54,297 bases of DNA, taken from positions 1 through 54,297 of the forward strand of contig UQIS01000011.1 of assembly GCA_900541245.1 (NCBI GenBank), read 5' to 3'. Source of the stretch: an uncultured Collinsella sp. GTDB taxonomy: Bacteria > Actinomycetota > Coriobacteriia > Coriobacteriales > Coriobacteriaceae. The notes beneath the pieces were generated by a model. That model saw only the letters and a program-made list of their open reading frames with translations. It searched no databases and had not been told where the DNA came from. Position 1 is the first letter of the stretch; each line of letters starts with the position of its first letter. Below are positions 32,909 through 42,653 of the stretch, piece after piece. Made by a program: the position numbers and the translations under genes.

Positions 32909-35900
32909 CTAGCGAGGCCTATCCGAATTGCCCTCATTGGCGGTATCTTTTTCGAGCGCCGTGCGGCGGGCGCTGTAGGCGACGAGGCCGGCGCCTGCCG
33001 CGGCGAGTGCTGCAGCGGCTGCCGTAAGGGGAGCGTTGACATCGCCCGTGCCCGCAAGCGCGCCCGCTTTTCCGGAGCGCTTGTTATTGCCGTGGTCCTT
33101 GCCACTGCCGGAGCTGCTTCCGCCCGCGCCGCCGCCCTCGTCAGTACCGCCGCCACTCGAGCCACCATCGCCGTCTGCTGTCATCGGGGCGTCGTGAAGT
33201 CCTGTCGTATCCGCGCTGTCGCATACGCCGATCTGAACTTCCGAGCGCTCGCATGCCGCGTCGGGCACATGAAGCTCGTGCAGTACGGCACCCAGCGCCG
33301 AGTTTGCGCCTGGTCGAATTTCCTCGAGCGTTACGGGATCGAGCGCCACCAGATTACGCGCCTTCGCATACAGCGTTACGCGTTTGCCCACATCGTCGCT
33401 CCAACTCTCGGGGATGGCAAAGCTCATGCGGAACTGTGCCGTGCAACCCGGTGCCAGCACGGCGTTGCCGTTGTCGGCTACCAGCGGGTGCGTTGCAAAA
33501 CGTGCGCCCAGCGTCTCGAGTGCATATTTCACGCGTGCCATATCGTTGTCCGAAGCGTCCTCGGCAAGCTCTGGATCGTAGATCGAAGCCATACGTGCGC
33601 TCACTCCGAATCCGATGGATGCGCTGGAGAACGGCTGGCTGGAGCCCTCTCGGTACAGATCGATCGTTCCGGCGGTCAGCAAGGTGTTGCCGTCGTTTCG
33701 CACCGTGACCATGAAGGATTCGCCTGCCGCTCCGGGCACCACCGCGCCCGAGGTAGCGACCGCGCCCGTCGGAGTGGCACACGCCACCAAGGGCACTTCG
33801 ATGCCGTGCAGCTCTGCCTCGCTCTTTTCCGCGCTCACAATGTGTGTGGCGAGCGCGGAGAGCATGCCTCCCGACGTCAAAAATGTCGTTATCTGATCGA
33901 CGGGATGGTCCAGCTTGCACATCACGAACGGCTCTGTGAACAGATCGCCTGCCAAGGTGCTGGCGAAGATGCGGAAGTGCTTGCCCATCACTGCTACTGG
34001 GTTGCCTTCTTCGTCGTAGGTTTGTCCCACCTTGCCATCGGTGTTCTCTACATAGAGCACGCACCTGCCGTTGTTGCTTACGCTAAACGATGCCGGGCCA
34101 CAGCCTGCGGCGCCCACGGGCTGCGTTGCAAATGCCGATGCGCCTCGCGTCCAAGTAATATGCTGCAGTTGCTCGTTGACGGTTGCCAAAAAGCCCGTGT
34201 GCTGCGGCCACGGCACCGCGTGGGGTACTGTGGCATCTGGCGACATAACGCCCCAACCCGCGATGGACTGGCCGATCACGGCGTACGACGCGCAGCCACA
34301 ACCGTCTGTGGTCTCGTATGCAACGGGCACCACCATTTTGCCGTTGATATTCTCGGGCGCACCCAGCTCGATGCTCGACGGTGCTTGCGGAAAGCGGAGA
34401 ACTTGACGGAACGTCAGGCTATCGCCCGAGACGTCCGACCACAGGGTAAAGCACTCCAGCGCAACCTCAGCCTCGCTGCCGAGCGCCTTTTCTGCGGTGG
34501 TTCCGCGGCGGTGGAGGTAGGCACCCGACAGGCGCCCGTCGACCAGCGTCTTGCCCACCGTGATACGCGGGCACTGCAGGCAATGGCAGCCATCCTCCTG
34601 AAGGCGGCCGCGCGAGATGCTGCGCCACGACGTGTGCGACATCACGCGAACTCCGTCGTTGCTTATGCGCAGGCGCACAACGGACAGTATGCCGGCTGTG
34701 CTTGCCGTATCGAAAAGGGTGTTGTCGCCGTCAGGGCGCTCGCCCGAGACCAGCAGCACGTAAGCGTCCTGGTTTTCTCTTCCGTCCGTATATTCCACTA
34801 CGTCGAAGTCGTAATCGAATATGCCGTCGCGCTCCACGTCGCCCTCGCCAAACCCAAGGGGAAAGTCCACGGGCATGGGGGCAGACCACGTGCCGTTTGC
34901 CTTTGTGTGCACCACCAGGCGCGAGCGGCCATTGTCGCCGTAGCGCACCGAGGCGATACGGAACAAGCACTCCACGCCGGCAATCACCGTTAGCTTCATG
35001 TGGGCTTCGCTGAGCACGCCGGAAAACAGCACGTTGTCGCTCGAGGGCTTGATGCCGCCACGCTCGTCCTCCGATACACCGGCTGAATTGGCGTTGGGGT
35101 CCGCAACGGCGTCCTTCGCCTGCCTGATATGGGTGTACGCATACATCGGCGCGGCGTTTTCGTCGTTCTCTATCAGTGCGTGGACGAAATGCTCGACCTG
35201 TCCCGTGTCGTCGCTTTCTGCATCCGCCTCGAGCTCAATGCGCGTGACCGCTTGATCCCAATCGCGCACGACAGGTGCGACGTTTACGGCAGTAGCCTTA
35301 ACCTCGGCGCATGCGAGCAGCTCGGCGTTGGTGACGATGGTGGCCGATGCGATAAATTGAGGCACGCCGCCCGCCTTGATGTCGCCGGGCGTGCCGAAGC
35401 AGGCATCCAGCGTGTAAGGCGTATCTCCGCCCAATGCGAGTTCAGAGCGCTGGAGCACATACTGGTTGCCATTGTTCACCGACATATTCCACGAATCGAG
35501 GAGTGTGGGCCACGACCCCGACCAAGCCTTGGTGGTCCACTTGAACATCACAAACTGGAGTATCACATCGACATCGACGTCTGCACCTACGCGCAGTCGC
35601 GGAAGCTGGTGTCCATCTGCCTTCTCGTACCCAATGAACAGCGTGAGGGATGCAGCGCCGCGCACGGCAGACGAAGCGACGCCTGCAACGCCGGCTCCAA
35701 AGGTGACAGCAAGCCCGATCTGGATGGTGAACGAGCCCGACGTGTTTGAATAGTCGAGCGAAATGTTTTTAAAAAACGCCGCGCCGCTGCCGTGCGTGTG
35801 GGCACCCATGGCGAGCGCCAGTTTTGCCAGCACCCAGGGGTTGACGTTTAGGAAAAACGGCACCGGTCCCAAGGTGAACTGCTCGGTCCAATTGAGGTCG

Positions 35901-37276
35901 GTTCTTACCTGGAAGAGGGCCTTAATATTGCCGTATGCGGGGTCGTTGTTGTTGCCCCAGGTTTTGCCCACCCAATCGTAGGCGAGCGAGCCGTACAGCT
36001 GTGTGGCGATATCCATCGTGAACAGCAGCGTGCAATGGTGGCGAAGCAGCTTGGTGTTCCTTGGATCGGTGCCCGAACCGGCACTCATACTCTTGTACTG
36101 ATTCCACTTCCCCTCCATTTCGTCGAGGTAGCGGTTTGCCTGCTTGGCACCCGACTCACGCGGTGACTTCTTCCAGTACTCCGGATCCGGATTGCCCGAA
36201 TCGTTCATGTAGCCGACCGGCTTGTATCCTCCGCCAAACAGTACGTACCCGGCAAACGAGAAATCGAACAGAATGGGGAACGAGGGCATCCAGCAGGTGA
36301 ACTTGTTGCCGCCGATGCCGGGAAACGCCGCTGGGAAATCAAACGGAGTGATCTCTTGATCCATGGTGGTGGGGATGATGGTCGTTGAGCCCGATTCTGC
36401 CTTTGAGGCCGGTGCGGTGGCAACGGCCATGGGGGAGGAGAGCGTGTAGGTTTTGCCCTGGTAGTCGAGCACAAAGCGCAGCTTGCATCCTTCCTCCAGA
36501 AGGCCCGAAGCTGCATCGAGGAACTTGTCTTCGAGTGTGAACGTCGCCAGATTATCCGAACCCGATGCACTGGCCTTGACTTGGCCAATTTGCGTGACGG
36601 TTTCGGGCGAGCTACCCGTGGCGGGCATTACCTTGTTGATGCACAGCGTTGCCTGCCCGCCCTGCGGCAGATGGGCCTGCACGGTAAAGGCGTGCGTGTT
36701 GGGCTGGTCGTTTGCTGCTTCGTCCGCTGGCATTGCCATAAACGTGGCGTCGGCGTACTGGATGTCCCATTCGTCGAATGTGAGCTGTCGAAAGTACGGC
36801 TCGCCGTCGGAAAGCGGACGTGTGGGTGCGGTAATGGCGGTGCCGCCCTGGATACGCGCAAGGGGAATCTCGACATCACGGTAGCCCGCCATGCTAATGG
36901 AGATACCGCCGTTAAAGTCGTACGCGTCGAGAAGCGTTGCCTCGTCTACGTAGCCTTCCGAAAGAGGCGCGACCTCAAAGATGGCCGTGCCTTCGTCATC
37001 GGTCGTGGCGGTGAGCCGCTTGCCTGTAGCATAGCGCGACGTGAGCGTGACCTGGACACCCGCGATGGGCATATTCTTGTTGGCGACGTCGACCACGACC
37101 ACACCAAACATGGTGCGCGAGAGAACGAGCACCTTGAAGGGGTCCTCTTCGTCGGCATAGGCCGCGGTGGGCGCGAACGGCAATATGAAGGCGTTTGCGC
37201 TTCCCGGCACGCGAGGCAACATAATGCTCGCTAGCGAGGACGCTCCAGCAACAAGTAACGAACGGCGATCAAGCAT
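32909..37276 (-). CDS. Very large exported surface protein (1455 aa)
   Basis: The start MLDRRSLLVAGASSLASIML resembles a twin-arginine signal, followed by a second hydrophobic stretch and AYADEED as the likely cleavage area. Residues ~50-130 look like a carboxypeptidase-regulatory/CNA-B-like beta sandwich (VTLTSRYATGKRLTATTDDE). The long middle part is beta-rich without a recognised enzyme motif. The end has a Gly/Ser linker, GALAGTGD as a sorting-motif variant, a helix and a basic tail. Start at 37276 replaces a frame 40 codons longer that lacks a signal peptide. It lies downstream of a LuxR-type gene, which may regulate it. Confidence 0.75.
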   Translation of the reverse strand: MLDRRSLLVAGASSLASIMLPRVPGSANAFILPFAPTAAYADEEDPFKVLVLSRTMFGVVVVDVANKNMPIAGVQVTLTSRYATGKRLTATTDDEGTAIFEVAPLSEGYVDEATLLDAYDFNGGISISMAGYRDVEIPLARIQGGTAITAPTRPLSDGEPYFRQLTFDEWDIQYADATFMAMPADEAANDQPNTHAFTVQAHLPQGGQATLCINKVMPATGSSPETVTQIGQVKASASGSDNLATFTLEDKFLDAASGLLEEGCKLRFVLDYQGKTYTLSSPMAVATAPASKAESGSTTIIPTTMDQEITPFDFPAAFPGIGGNKFTCWMPSFPILFDFSFAGYVLFGGGYKPVGYMNDSGNPDPEYWKKSPRESGAKQANRYLDEMEGKWNQYKSMSAGSGTDPRNTKLLRHHCTLLFTMDIATQLYGSLAYDWVGKTWGNNNDPAYGNIKALFQVRTDLNWTEQFTLGPVPFFLNVNPWVLAKLALAMGAHTHGSGAAFFKNISLDYSNTSGSFTIQIGLAVTFGAGVAGVASSAVRGAASLTLFIGYEKADGHQLPRLRVGADVDVDVILQFVMFKWTTKAWSGSWPTLLDSWNMSVNNGNQYVLQRSELALGGDTPYTLDACFGTPGDIKAGGVPQFIASATIVTNAELLACAEVKATAVNVAPVVRDWDQAVTRIELEADAESDDTGQVEHFVHALIENDENAAPMYAYTHIRQAKDAVADPNANSAGVSEDERGGIKPSSDNVLFSGVLSEAHMKLTVIAGVECLFRIASVRYGDNGRSRLVVHTKANGTWSAPMPVDFPLGFGEGDVERDGIFDYDFDVVEYTDGRENQDAYVLLVSGERPDGDNTLFDTASTAGILSVVRLRISNDGVRVMSHTSWRSISRGRLQEDGCHCLQCPRITVGKTLVDGRLSGAYLHRRGTTAEKALGSEAEVALECFTLWSDVSGDSLTFRQVLRFPQAPSSIELGAPENINGKMVVPVAYETTDGCGCASYAVIGQSIAGWGVMSPDATVPHAVPWPQHTGFLATVNEQLQHITWTRGASAFATQPVGAAGCGPASFSVSNNGRCVLYVENTDGKVGQTYDEEGNPVAVMGKHFRIFASTLAGDLFTEPFVMCKLDHPVDQITTFLTSGGMLSALATHIVSAEKSEAELHGIEVPLVACATPTGAVATSGAVVPGAAGESFMVTVRNDGNTLLTAGTIDLYREGSSQPFSSASIGFGVSARMASIYDPELAEDASDNDMARVKYALETLGARFATHPLVADNGNAVLAPGCTAQFRMSFAIPESWSDDVGKRVTLYAKARNLVALDPVTLEEIRPGANSALGAVLHELHVPDAACERSEVQIGVCDSADTTGLHDAPMTADGDGGSSGGGTDEGGGAGGSSSGSGKDHGNNKRSGKAGALAGTGDVNAPLTAAAAALAAAGAGLVAYSARRTALEKDTANEGNSDRPR

Positions 37277-37431
37277 CTTGGGCTCCCATCCCGCAGGTAT
37301 CGGTGGAAATAATCCAATTTTGCGAGAAGGCGCCTCGTGGCGGTAGTGCCGTTCGATGACCAAAATGTCCAATTTGAGCGCGAAAGCGTCAGACACCTGG
37401 AGCGCTTTCGATACGACGGACAGTCTGGCCG

Positions 37432-38436
37432 CTAGCGCAACATGTGGGCGACCAGCTCGGCGCGTGTGCCGATGCCAAGCTTTGCGTATACGCCGGATAG
37501 GCGGTTTTTAACGGTGCCCGGCGATACTCCCATATGGCGTGCGATTTCGGCGTTGGTCCATCCGCGGCAGGCGAGCATGGCCATGGTGAATTCCGTGGTC
37601 GTTAGATCGTCGGCCACGTCCTCGCCCGAATCGGGGTTGTGGATGCGCCGCCAGCCGTAGCTGAAGCGGTACGTGATCTCGATGATGCGCACGAAGTCGT
37701 CAGGGTATTGCGTTTTTAGGCACGCCTCGATGAGCCCCTGTAAAAGGCCGTGGTGCTCGCCAATGAGCTCGATAAGGCCGTCGGGGCACGCAATGTTCCA
37801 AGCGGCTCCGAAGTGCGTTTTTGCGGCGTCGATGTCCTTGAGGCTCATGCATGCCATAGAAGCCGACAAGTGCAGGAATAGCTCCGAGATGGGATAGCTT
37901 CCCTGTTTCATGATCAGGGCGTTTTCTGCCATGCCGAGACTGCGGCCATATTCGCCGCGCAGGTACAGGGCATGCGCCATCACGTAGCTGGCGAACAAGC
38001 GCAGACCTTCGGGCAGATGCGCCGCAAGCGGATAAAACTCTTCGGCGGAATACGGGGAAGGCAAGTGCAGCAGGACGCTCGCGGCGGAGGCGAACAGGAT
38101 ATGCATGGCGTGGACGGCAGGCGATTCCTCGTCAGGTGGCGTATCGAGGATGCCCGCAAGGCAACGGCGGGCATCGGCGATACGGTTGAGCGACAGACTG
38201 GCATATCCGCAGATAAAGCATGCGGAATAGCGCAGTGCGGGGTCGGTGGCGTCAAGATAGGGGCGTGCTGTCTCGGCGGCGAGCGTGGCCTGTCCGCGAA
38301 AGTACAGCGCTTCTGCCGTGGCGATGGTGCGTGAATCGGGGTCGGAAATGCCTGCAACCGCAGCGTCAATCTGGCCCGGCACAAAGGCAGTGCACATCAA
38401 CGGCATGGGAATGCGCGGGTAGCCATCGCAGTCCAT
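37432..38436 (-). CDS. LuxR-type HTH transcriptional regulator
   Basis: A 334-residue regulator. The C-terminal HTH reads LTTTEFTMAMLACRGWTNAE and IARHMGVSPGTVKNRLSGVY, a GerE/LuxR domain. The first ~260 residues are alpha-helical TPR-like repeats, as in MalT-type sensory proteins, without a P-loop. ATG at 38436 is backed by GGGAGATGG; the frame upstream uses a TTG without such a site. It may belong with the adjacent two-component genes, or control the large surface-protein gene that begins 155 nt downstream. Confidence 0.82.
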   Translation of the reverse strand: MDCDGYPRIPMPLMCTAFVPGQIDAAVAGISDPDSRTIATAEALYFRGQATLAAETARPYLDATDPALRYSACFICGYASLSLNRIADARRCLAGILDTPPDEESPAVHAMHILFASAASVLLHLPSPYSAEEFYPLAAHLPEGLRLFASYVMAHALYLRGEYGRSLGMAENALIMKQGSYPISELFLHLSASMACMSLKDIDAAKTHFGAAWNIACPDGLIELIGEHHGLLQGLIEACLKTQYPDDFVRIIEITYRFSYGWRRIHNPDSGEDVADDLTTTEFTMAMLACRGWTNAEIARHMGVSPGTVKNRLSGVYAKLGIGTRAELVAHMLR

Positions 38437-38504
38437 CTTCCATCTCCCAACAGCTGACAACTATAGCGACAATTGTACTCCTGTTGCTTGGGACCCCTTT
38501 CGTT

Positions 38505-39656
38505 TTACTGTTCGGTTAACGCTGCGGATCGTTTTGGAAGGCTTACGAGCATGGTGGTCCCGTTCTCGGAACTTGCTTCGACCTCTACCGTGCCACCGTG
38601 AAGTGCCGCAATCTCCCAGACAAGCGCTAGCCCGAGTCCTGCGCCGCCGTATGCCCTGCTGCGGGATTTATCCAGGCGAAAGAACGGTTGGAAGATGCTC
38701 TCGCGGTACTGTTTAGGTATTCCCGGGCCCTGGTCCTCGACTCGTAGGAGCACGTGGCTGTCGTTGTCGCAGATGGAGACGTTGACAGTCGAGTCGGGGC
38801 GGCTGTAACGGATGGCGTTTTCGACCAGATTGAACACCAGCCGATAGAGGAGCGTGTCGCTCCCGATTACTAAAGCGTCTCCAGCACAATTGAGGGCTAT
38901 GCCCTTATTTTCGGCAAGTGGCGCAAGGTCGGTGAGAGCCTCTTCGGACAAGGGACCAAGTTCAACATCGTCCTCGCAAGGAACGCTGCGGAGCTCACTC
39001 ATCTCGAGCAACACCTTGGTCATCCGCGACATCCGCTCAGTTTGTTCTTGTAGCAGGCCGAGCAGCTCGGCTGTTTTGGGTTGCAAACCGGAGTGCTCGG
39101 AGATGAATAGCTCAATCTGTGCTTGCATAAGGGCGAGCGGGGTGCGCAGCTCGTGTGCGGCGTTGCCGGTAAACTGACGCTGTGCAGAGAACCCTTCGCC
39201 AAGACGGGCGATCATGTCGTTGAAAGAGGCGCTGCATCGTTGTAGCTCGGTGGGCACATCTTCACTGAGTCTGATTTCGCTTAGGTTGTCAGGCTGCACA
39301 CGCTCAACCTGGGCTGCAAAAGCCCGTAGCGGCTTGAGCGCGCGGCCGCTCACAAAGTATGCCAGCACGCCGCCAAGGAGTGTGACTCCAGCCGTGATGC
39401 ACCAGGTTGTCGCGCCAAAAGACTCTTGCGCGTCGTTTTCGACGATCGTGACCTTGTCATCGGGGGTCGCTTTCGTTGGGTCGAACGCCTGGGGCGAATC
39501 TTCGCCGGTTGCGTTAAATGCCGAGATGTTACTGCCGATGGCATCCATGTAGCGCATGCCCGTATAGCCGACCAGGCAGTTCGTCAGCACGCATGCCGCA
39601 CACGTGAGCAGTGCCGTCATAATCGTTATGCGCCATTGCAGGGAAAGCCTTTTCAT
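38505..39656 (-). CDS. Sensor histidine kinase
   Basis: A 383-residue membrane kinase: TM1 (about 10-32), an extracytoplasmic loop of ~55 residues, TM2 (about 85-105), then HAMP. HisKA has the phosphorylated His in NAAHELRTPLALM. The HATPase domain shows NLVENAIRY (N box), DQGPGIP (G1) and GGAGLGLAL (G2). It overlaps the response-regulator gene by 4 nt (ATGA), so both are made from one transcript. The signal is unknown. Confidence 0.93.
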   Translation of the reverse strand: MKRLSLQWRITIMTALLTCAACVLTNCLVGYTGMRYMDAIGSNISAFNATGEDSPQAFDPTKATPDDKVTIVENDAQESFGATTWCITAGVTLLGGVLAYFVSGRALKPLRAFAAQVERVQPDNLSEIRLSEDVPTELQRCSASFNDMIARLGEGFSAQRQFTGNAAHELRTPLALMQAQIELFISEHSGLQPKTAELLGLLQEQTERMSRMTKVLLEMSELRSVPCEDDVELGPLSEEALTDLAPLAENKGIALNCAGDALVIGSDTLLYRLVFNLVENAIRYSRPDSTVNVSICDNDSHVLLRVEDQGPGIPKQYRESIFQPFFRLDKSRSRAYGGAGLGLALVWEIAALHGGTVEVEASSENGTTMLVSLPKRSAALTEQ

Positions 39657-40327
39657 TCGCTATCCTCCATAACGTAGCCCTCTCCAATCCGATTGCGAAT
39701 CGGGTCGTATCCCAAAGCGCTGCGTAGCTTTTTGCGGAGTGACGAGATGTGAACGCGGGTTGCGTTGCTAAAGCTGTTCACGCTGCTATCCCAAACGTGC
39801 TCGATAAGCTCCTCTTGGCTTACCGGACGCCCCTGATTAAGCATCAGGTATTCCAAGATTCCCGTTTCCTTGCGCGTAAGAGATAAAGCCTCGCTGTCCA
39901 CGGAGGCGATGCGCGCCTTGGTGTCAAAGCGGAGCTTTCCGCAGGTTAAAACTATGTCGTTTTGTGTAAAGCGTCTGAGGGTAAGGCTGCGAATCCTTGC
40001 CGCAAGCTCGTCCAGATGAAACGGCTTGGTGAGGTAATCGTTGGCGCCGGCATCGAGTCCGGCGACTTTATCGGATACTTCGCCGCGTGCGGACAGAATC
40101 AGTACCTTGGTCTCGCAGTCAGTTTTCCTAAGTTCCCTGAGCACGGTCATGCCGTCGATACGGGGAAGGTTGAGGTCGAGTACCACGAGGTCGAAGGTCT
40201 CAACGTCCAGTAGGTCGAGCGCCTCCTGTCCGTCGTGACAGCAGTCGACGCTGTACGCCAAGTTTCGCAAGCTGCGCGCGATTGCGTCACACAGCACCTG
40301 CTCGTCCTCGACGATCAAAATACGCAT
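39653..40327 (-). CDS. OmpR-family response regulator
   Basis: A 224-residue regulator. The receiver domain has Asp-Asp in IVEDEQ, the phosphorylated Asp in VVLDLNLP and Lys in LTKPFH; the C-terminal winged helix ends RVHISSLRKKLRSALGYDPI. Start at MRILIVEDE (40327), with CAAGGAGA before it. First gene of the pair with the histidine kinase. Divergent from the redox genes starting at 40418, which are plausible targets. Confidence 0.93.
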   Translation of the reverse strand: MRILIVEDEQVLCDAIARSLRNLAYSVDCCHDGQEALDLLDVETFDLVVLDLNLPRIDGMTVLRELRKTDCETKVLILSARGEVSDKVAGLDAGANDYLTKPFHLDELAARIRSLTLRRFTQNDIVLTCGKLRFDTKARIASVDSEALSLTRKETGILEYLMLNQGRPVSQEELIEHVWDSSVNSFSNATRVHISSLRKKLRSALGYDPIRNRIGEGYVMEDSE

Positions 40328-40417
40328 AACAGTCTCCTTGCACATTTCAAATCGCGCTTAACACGGATTTTATAGCCGATATGGTCCAATGGTCGCGTAA
40401 CGAAAGGAGTGGTCAGG

Positions 40418-40564
40418 TTGTTCAAAGCGGTAAAACCCGTGGTACAGGTCGCTTTGTTGATCGTCGGAATTGCCATGGTGTGCTTTGGCGTTATGCGTGG
40501 CGAGGCGGATGCCGTGCTGGCCAAAGCGATTAGGCTGTGCTTGGAGTGTATCGGAATTGGATAA
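40418..40564 (+). CDS. CD1871A-family CXXC microprotein
   Basis: A 48-residue single-span membrane protein that automated calling can easily miss. The sequence runs MFKAVKPVVQVALLIVGIAM, then FGVMRGEADAVLAKAIRLCL and ECIGIG. One hydrophobic helix (8-27) is followed by RGE and a terminal CLECIG motif, the pattern of the CD1871A family of CXXC proteins. TTG start with AAAGGAG 8 nt upstream. It overlaps the next gene by 8 nt, and both are probably translationally coupled. The CXXC likely joins the neighbouring iron-sulfur and thioredoxin-like proteins in an electron relay. Confidence 0.85.
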   Translation: MFKAVKPVVQVALLIVGIAMVCFGVMRGEADAVLAKAIRLCLECIGIG

Positions 40565-41459
40565 AAGAGAAAACACTGCGTCGCATGTTTTGGCTCGATT
40601 TCGCGGATTCATTCAGGCGGCGGCAACGCTCGTCACCAATATCCACCTGCCAAACTTTGCCAAAGGCGGCATCTATCAGGGCGCGGGAAAAACGGTCTGC
40701 GTACCTGGACTTAATTGCTATTCGTGTCCCGCGGCATCGGGTGCGTGCCCCATCGGGTCGTTCCAGTCGGTGGTAGGTTCATCCAGGTTCAACTTTTCTT
40801 ACTATGTTACCGGTACGCTCATTTTGCTCGGCGTGCTGCTGGGACGCTTTGTATGCGGCTTTCTGTGCCCGTTTGGTTGGCTGCAGGAGCTGCTTCATAA
40901 GATTCCCGGCAAAAAGCTTTCGACAAAAAAGCTCAAGGCGCTTACGTATATAAAATACTTCGTGCTGCTGTTTGCTGTGGTATTGCTGCCTGTGCTGGTG
41001 GTCAACGACCTGGGGATGGGAGATCCGTTCTTTTGCAAGTACATCTGTCCCCAGGGTGTGCTCGAGGGTGCCATTCCGCTGGCGGCTGCCAATGCCGGCA
41101 TTCGATCTGCGCTGGGGCAGCTCTTTACCTGGAAACTTGCCGTTCTCATTGCCGTGGTAGTGCTGAGTGTTTTGTTCTATCGCCCCTTCTGCAAATGGAT
41201 TTGCCCGCTCGGCGCATTCTATGCGCTCATGAATAAGGTATCCCTGCTAGGGATTCGGGTCGATGCATGCAAATGTGTCTCGTGCGGCAAGTGCTCAAAG
41301 GTTTGTCAGATGGATGTTGATGTGGTCCGCGCACCCAATCATGCCGAATGCATCCGGTGCGGAAAGTGCATCGGGGCCTGTCCCGTCGATGCCATTAGCT
41401 ATCGCTATGGCCTGGATGTGTCGGCGGAAAAGCTCCCCTTGACCGCCGATAAAAAGTAA
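40557..41459 (+). CDS. NapH/YccM-like membrane 4Fe-4S protein
   Basis: A 300-residue integral membrane ferredoxin. Four to five hydrophobic segments are combined with CxxxCP motifs (FVCGFLCPFGW, CKWICPLGAFY) and two classical clusters at the C-terminus, CVSCGKCSKVCQMDV and CIRCGKCIGACPVD. Such proteins pass electrons across or along the membrane. TTG at 40557 is chosen because the homologous part begins near it and the longer frame is an overlap with the microprotein. It is followed by a thioredoxin-like lipoprotein, likely its electron acceptor. Confidence 0.88.
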   Translation: MDKRENTASHVLARFRGFIQAAATLVTNIHLPNFAKGGIYQGAGKTVCVPGLNCYSCPAASGACPIGSFQSVVGSSRFNFSYYVTGTLILLGVLLGRFVCGFLCPFGWLQELLHKIPGKKLSTKKLKALTYIKYFVLLFAVVLLPVLVVNDLGMGDPFFCKYICPQGVLEGAIPLAAANAGIRSALGQLFTWKLAVLIAVVVLSVLFYRPFCKWICPLGAFYALMNKVSLLGIRVDACKCVSCGKCSKVCQMDVDVVRAPNHAECIRCGKCIGACPVDAISYRYGLDVSAEKLPLTADKK

Positions 41460-41488
41460 ACAAGCTTCGACAAAACGGAGGAATGACT

Positions 41489-42460
41489 ATGAAGCTTTCT
41501 AAGATTGCGGCCCTGTTTATGGTGCCGGTATTGGCCTTGTGTCTTGTGGCATGTTCGGCGCCCGGTGGCAATGTGAGCGAATCTGCGAGCTCCGATCCTA
41601 AGATCGCGGAACTCACTGCGCAGAAGCCGACCAATGCCGACGAGGCCGCCGAGCTGTATGCGAAGCTCATGCAGAAGGAGAACGAGATCTTTTCGAGTGA
41701 TAACGCGCTGTGGGAAAAGGTATTCAATGCGGCAAATAAAGACTCGGCAATGATTGAGGACGGCAGCAATTACGGCGATTTCCTGCTCAAGACCATCGAC
41801 GGTGCCAAGGATGAGTTCACGGCGGATGAGCTTAAGACACTCAAGGCCGGTGCACAGCAGATCAAGGAGATCGAGGACAAGCTCGAGAGCCTGGAGAAGG
41901 AGTTCCCCGGCTGTGGAAGCACGCCGAGTGCAGGCGAGAGCGTCGACGCTTCGACCGCTGGCATGACGGCTGGTGCCAATGCTTCGAACGAGGCGACGAA
42001 GTTCCCCAGCTTTACGGGCAAGGACCTGGATGGCAACGACGTGAACAGCGACGAGCTGTTCTCTAAGAACAAGGTCACCGTCATGAACTTCTGGTTCACT
42101 ACTTGCAAGCCGTGCGTGGGCGAGCTGGGCGATCTTGAGAAACTGAATCAGGAGCTTGCCAAGAAGGGCGGCCAGGTCGTGGGCGTCAATTCCTTTACGC
42201 TCGATGGCAACAAGGGCGAGATTGCAGATGCCAAGGACGTGCTGAGCAAGAAGGGCGTGACGTATAAGAACATCTGGTTCAAGTCGGATAGCGAGGCCGG
42301 TAAGTTCACGTCAAATTTGTTCTCGTTCCCGACAACGTATGTCATCGATCAGAATGGCAACATCGTAGGGGATCCAATCGTGGGAGCCATCAGCTCCGCC
42401 GAGCAGCGCGCAGCACTCAACAAACTTATCGACCAGGCGATTGCGAATAGCGGGCAATAA
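41489..42460 (+). CDS. TlpA-like thioredoxin-fold lipoprotein
   Basis: A 323-residue lipoprotein. The signal peptide ends in the lipobox LVACSA. A helical domain (about 45-160) precedes a TlpA/ResA thioredoxin domain with the redox pair in FTTCKPCVGEL and the cis-Pro region FSFPTTYVID. It acts outside the membrane on protein or small-molecule disulfides. GGAGG lies before ATG 41489. Third gene of the operon with the CXXC microprotein and polyferredoxin-like protein; a hairpin terminator follows. Confidence 0.9.
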   Translation: MKLSKIAALFMVPVLALCLVACSAPGGNVSESASSDPKIAELTAQKPTNADEAAELYAKLMQKENEIFSSDNALWEKVFNAANKDSAMIEDGSNYGDFLLKTIDGAKDEFTADELKTLKAGAQQIKEIEDKLESLEKEFPGCGSTPSAGESVDASTAGMTAGANASNEATKFPSFTGKDLDGNDVNSDELFSKNKVTVMNFWFTTCKPCVGELGDLEKLNQELAKKGGQVVGVNSFTLDGNKGEIADAKDVLSKKGVTYKNIWFKSDSEAGKFTSNLFSFPTTYVIDQNGNIVGDPIVGAISSAEQRAALNKLIDQAIANSGQ

Positions 42461-42484
42461 ACAAGCTGAACTATGTATATTGAG

Positions 42485-42516
42485 GAGGTCTCGGGATTCC
42501 CGGGGCCTCTTTGATT
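42485..42516 (+). terminator. Terminator of the redox operon
   Basis: GAGG-CGGG/CCCG-CCTC forms a compact stem with a mismatched middle, followed by TTTGATTT, 25 nt past the lipoprotein stop. Confidence 0.65.
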
Positions 42517-42653
42517 TCGATTCTTCGAGATCAAATCTGCTCTTGTTATGTTCTCGTTTCCAAGAAATGGGAGGCAGCTCATTTATATGCCGCCGTCCCT
42601 TTTCACCTGCATCTTTCCTGCTAGATTAAACCTAATGGGGAAAGGAGCCACAA

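Noticed and set aside
33092..34993. 633-codon plus-strand frame opposite the large surface protein
   Set aside because: Shadow frame from GC bias: rich in Arg, His and Cys, no ribosome site, while the opposite strand has a signal peptide and sorting signal.
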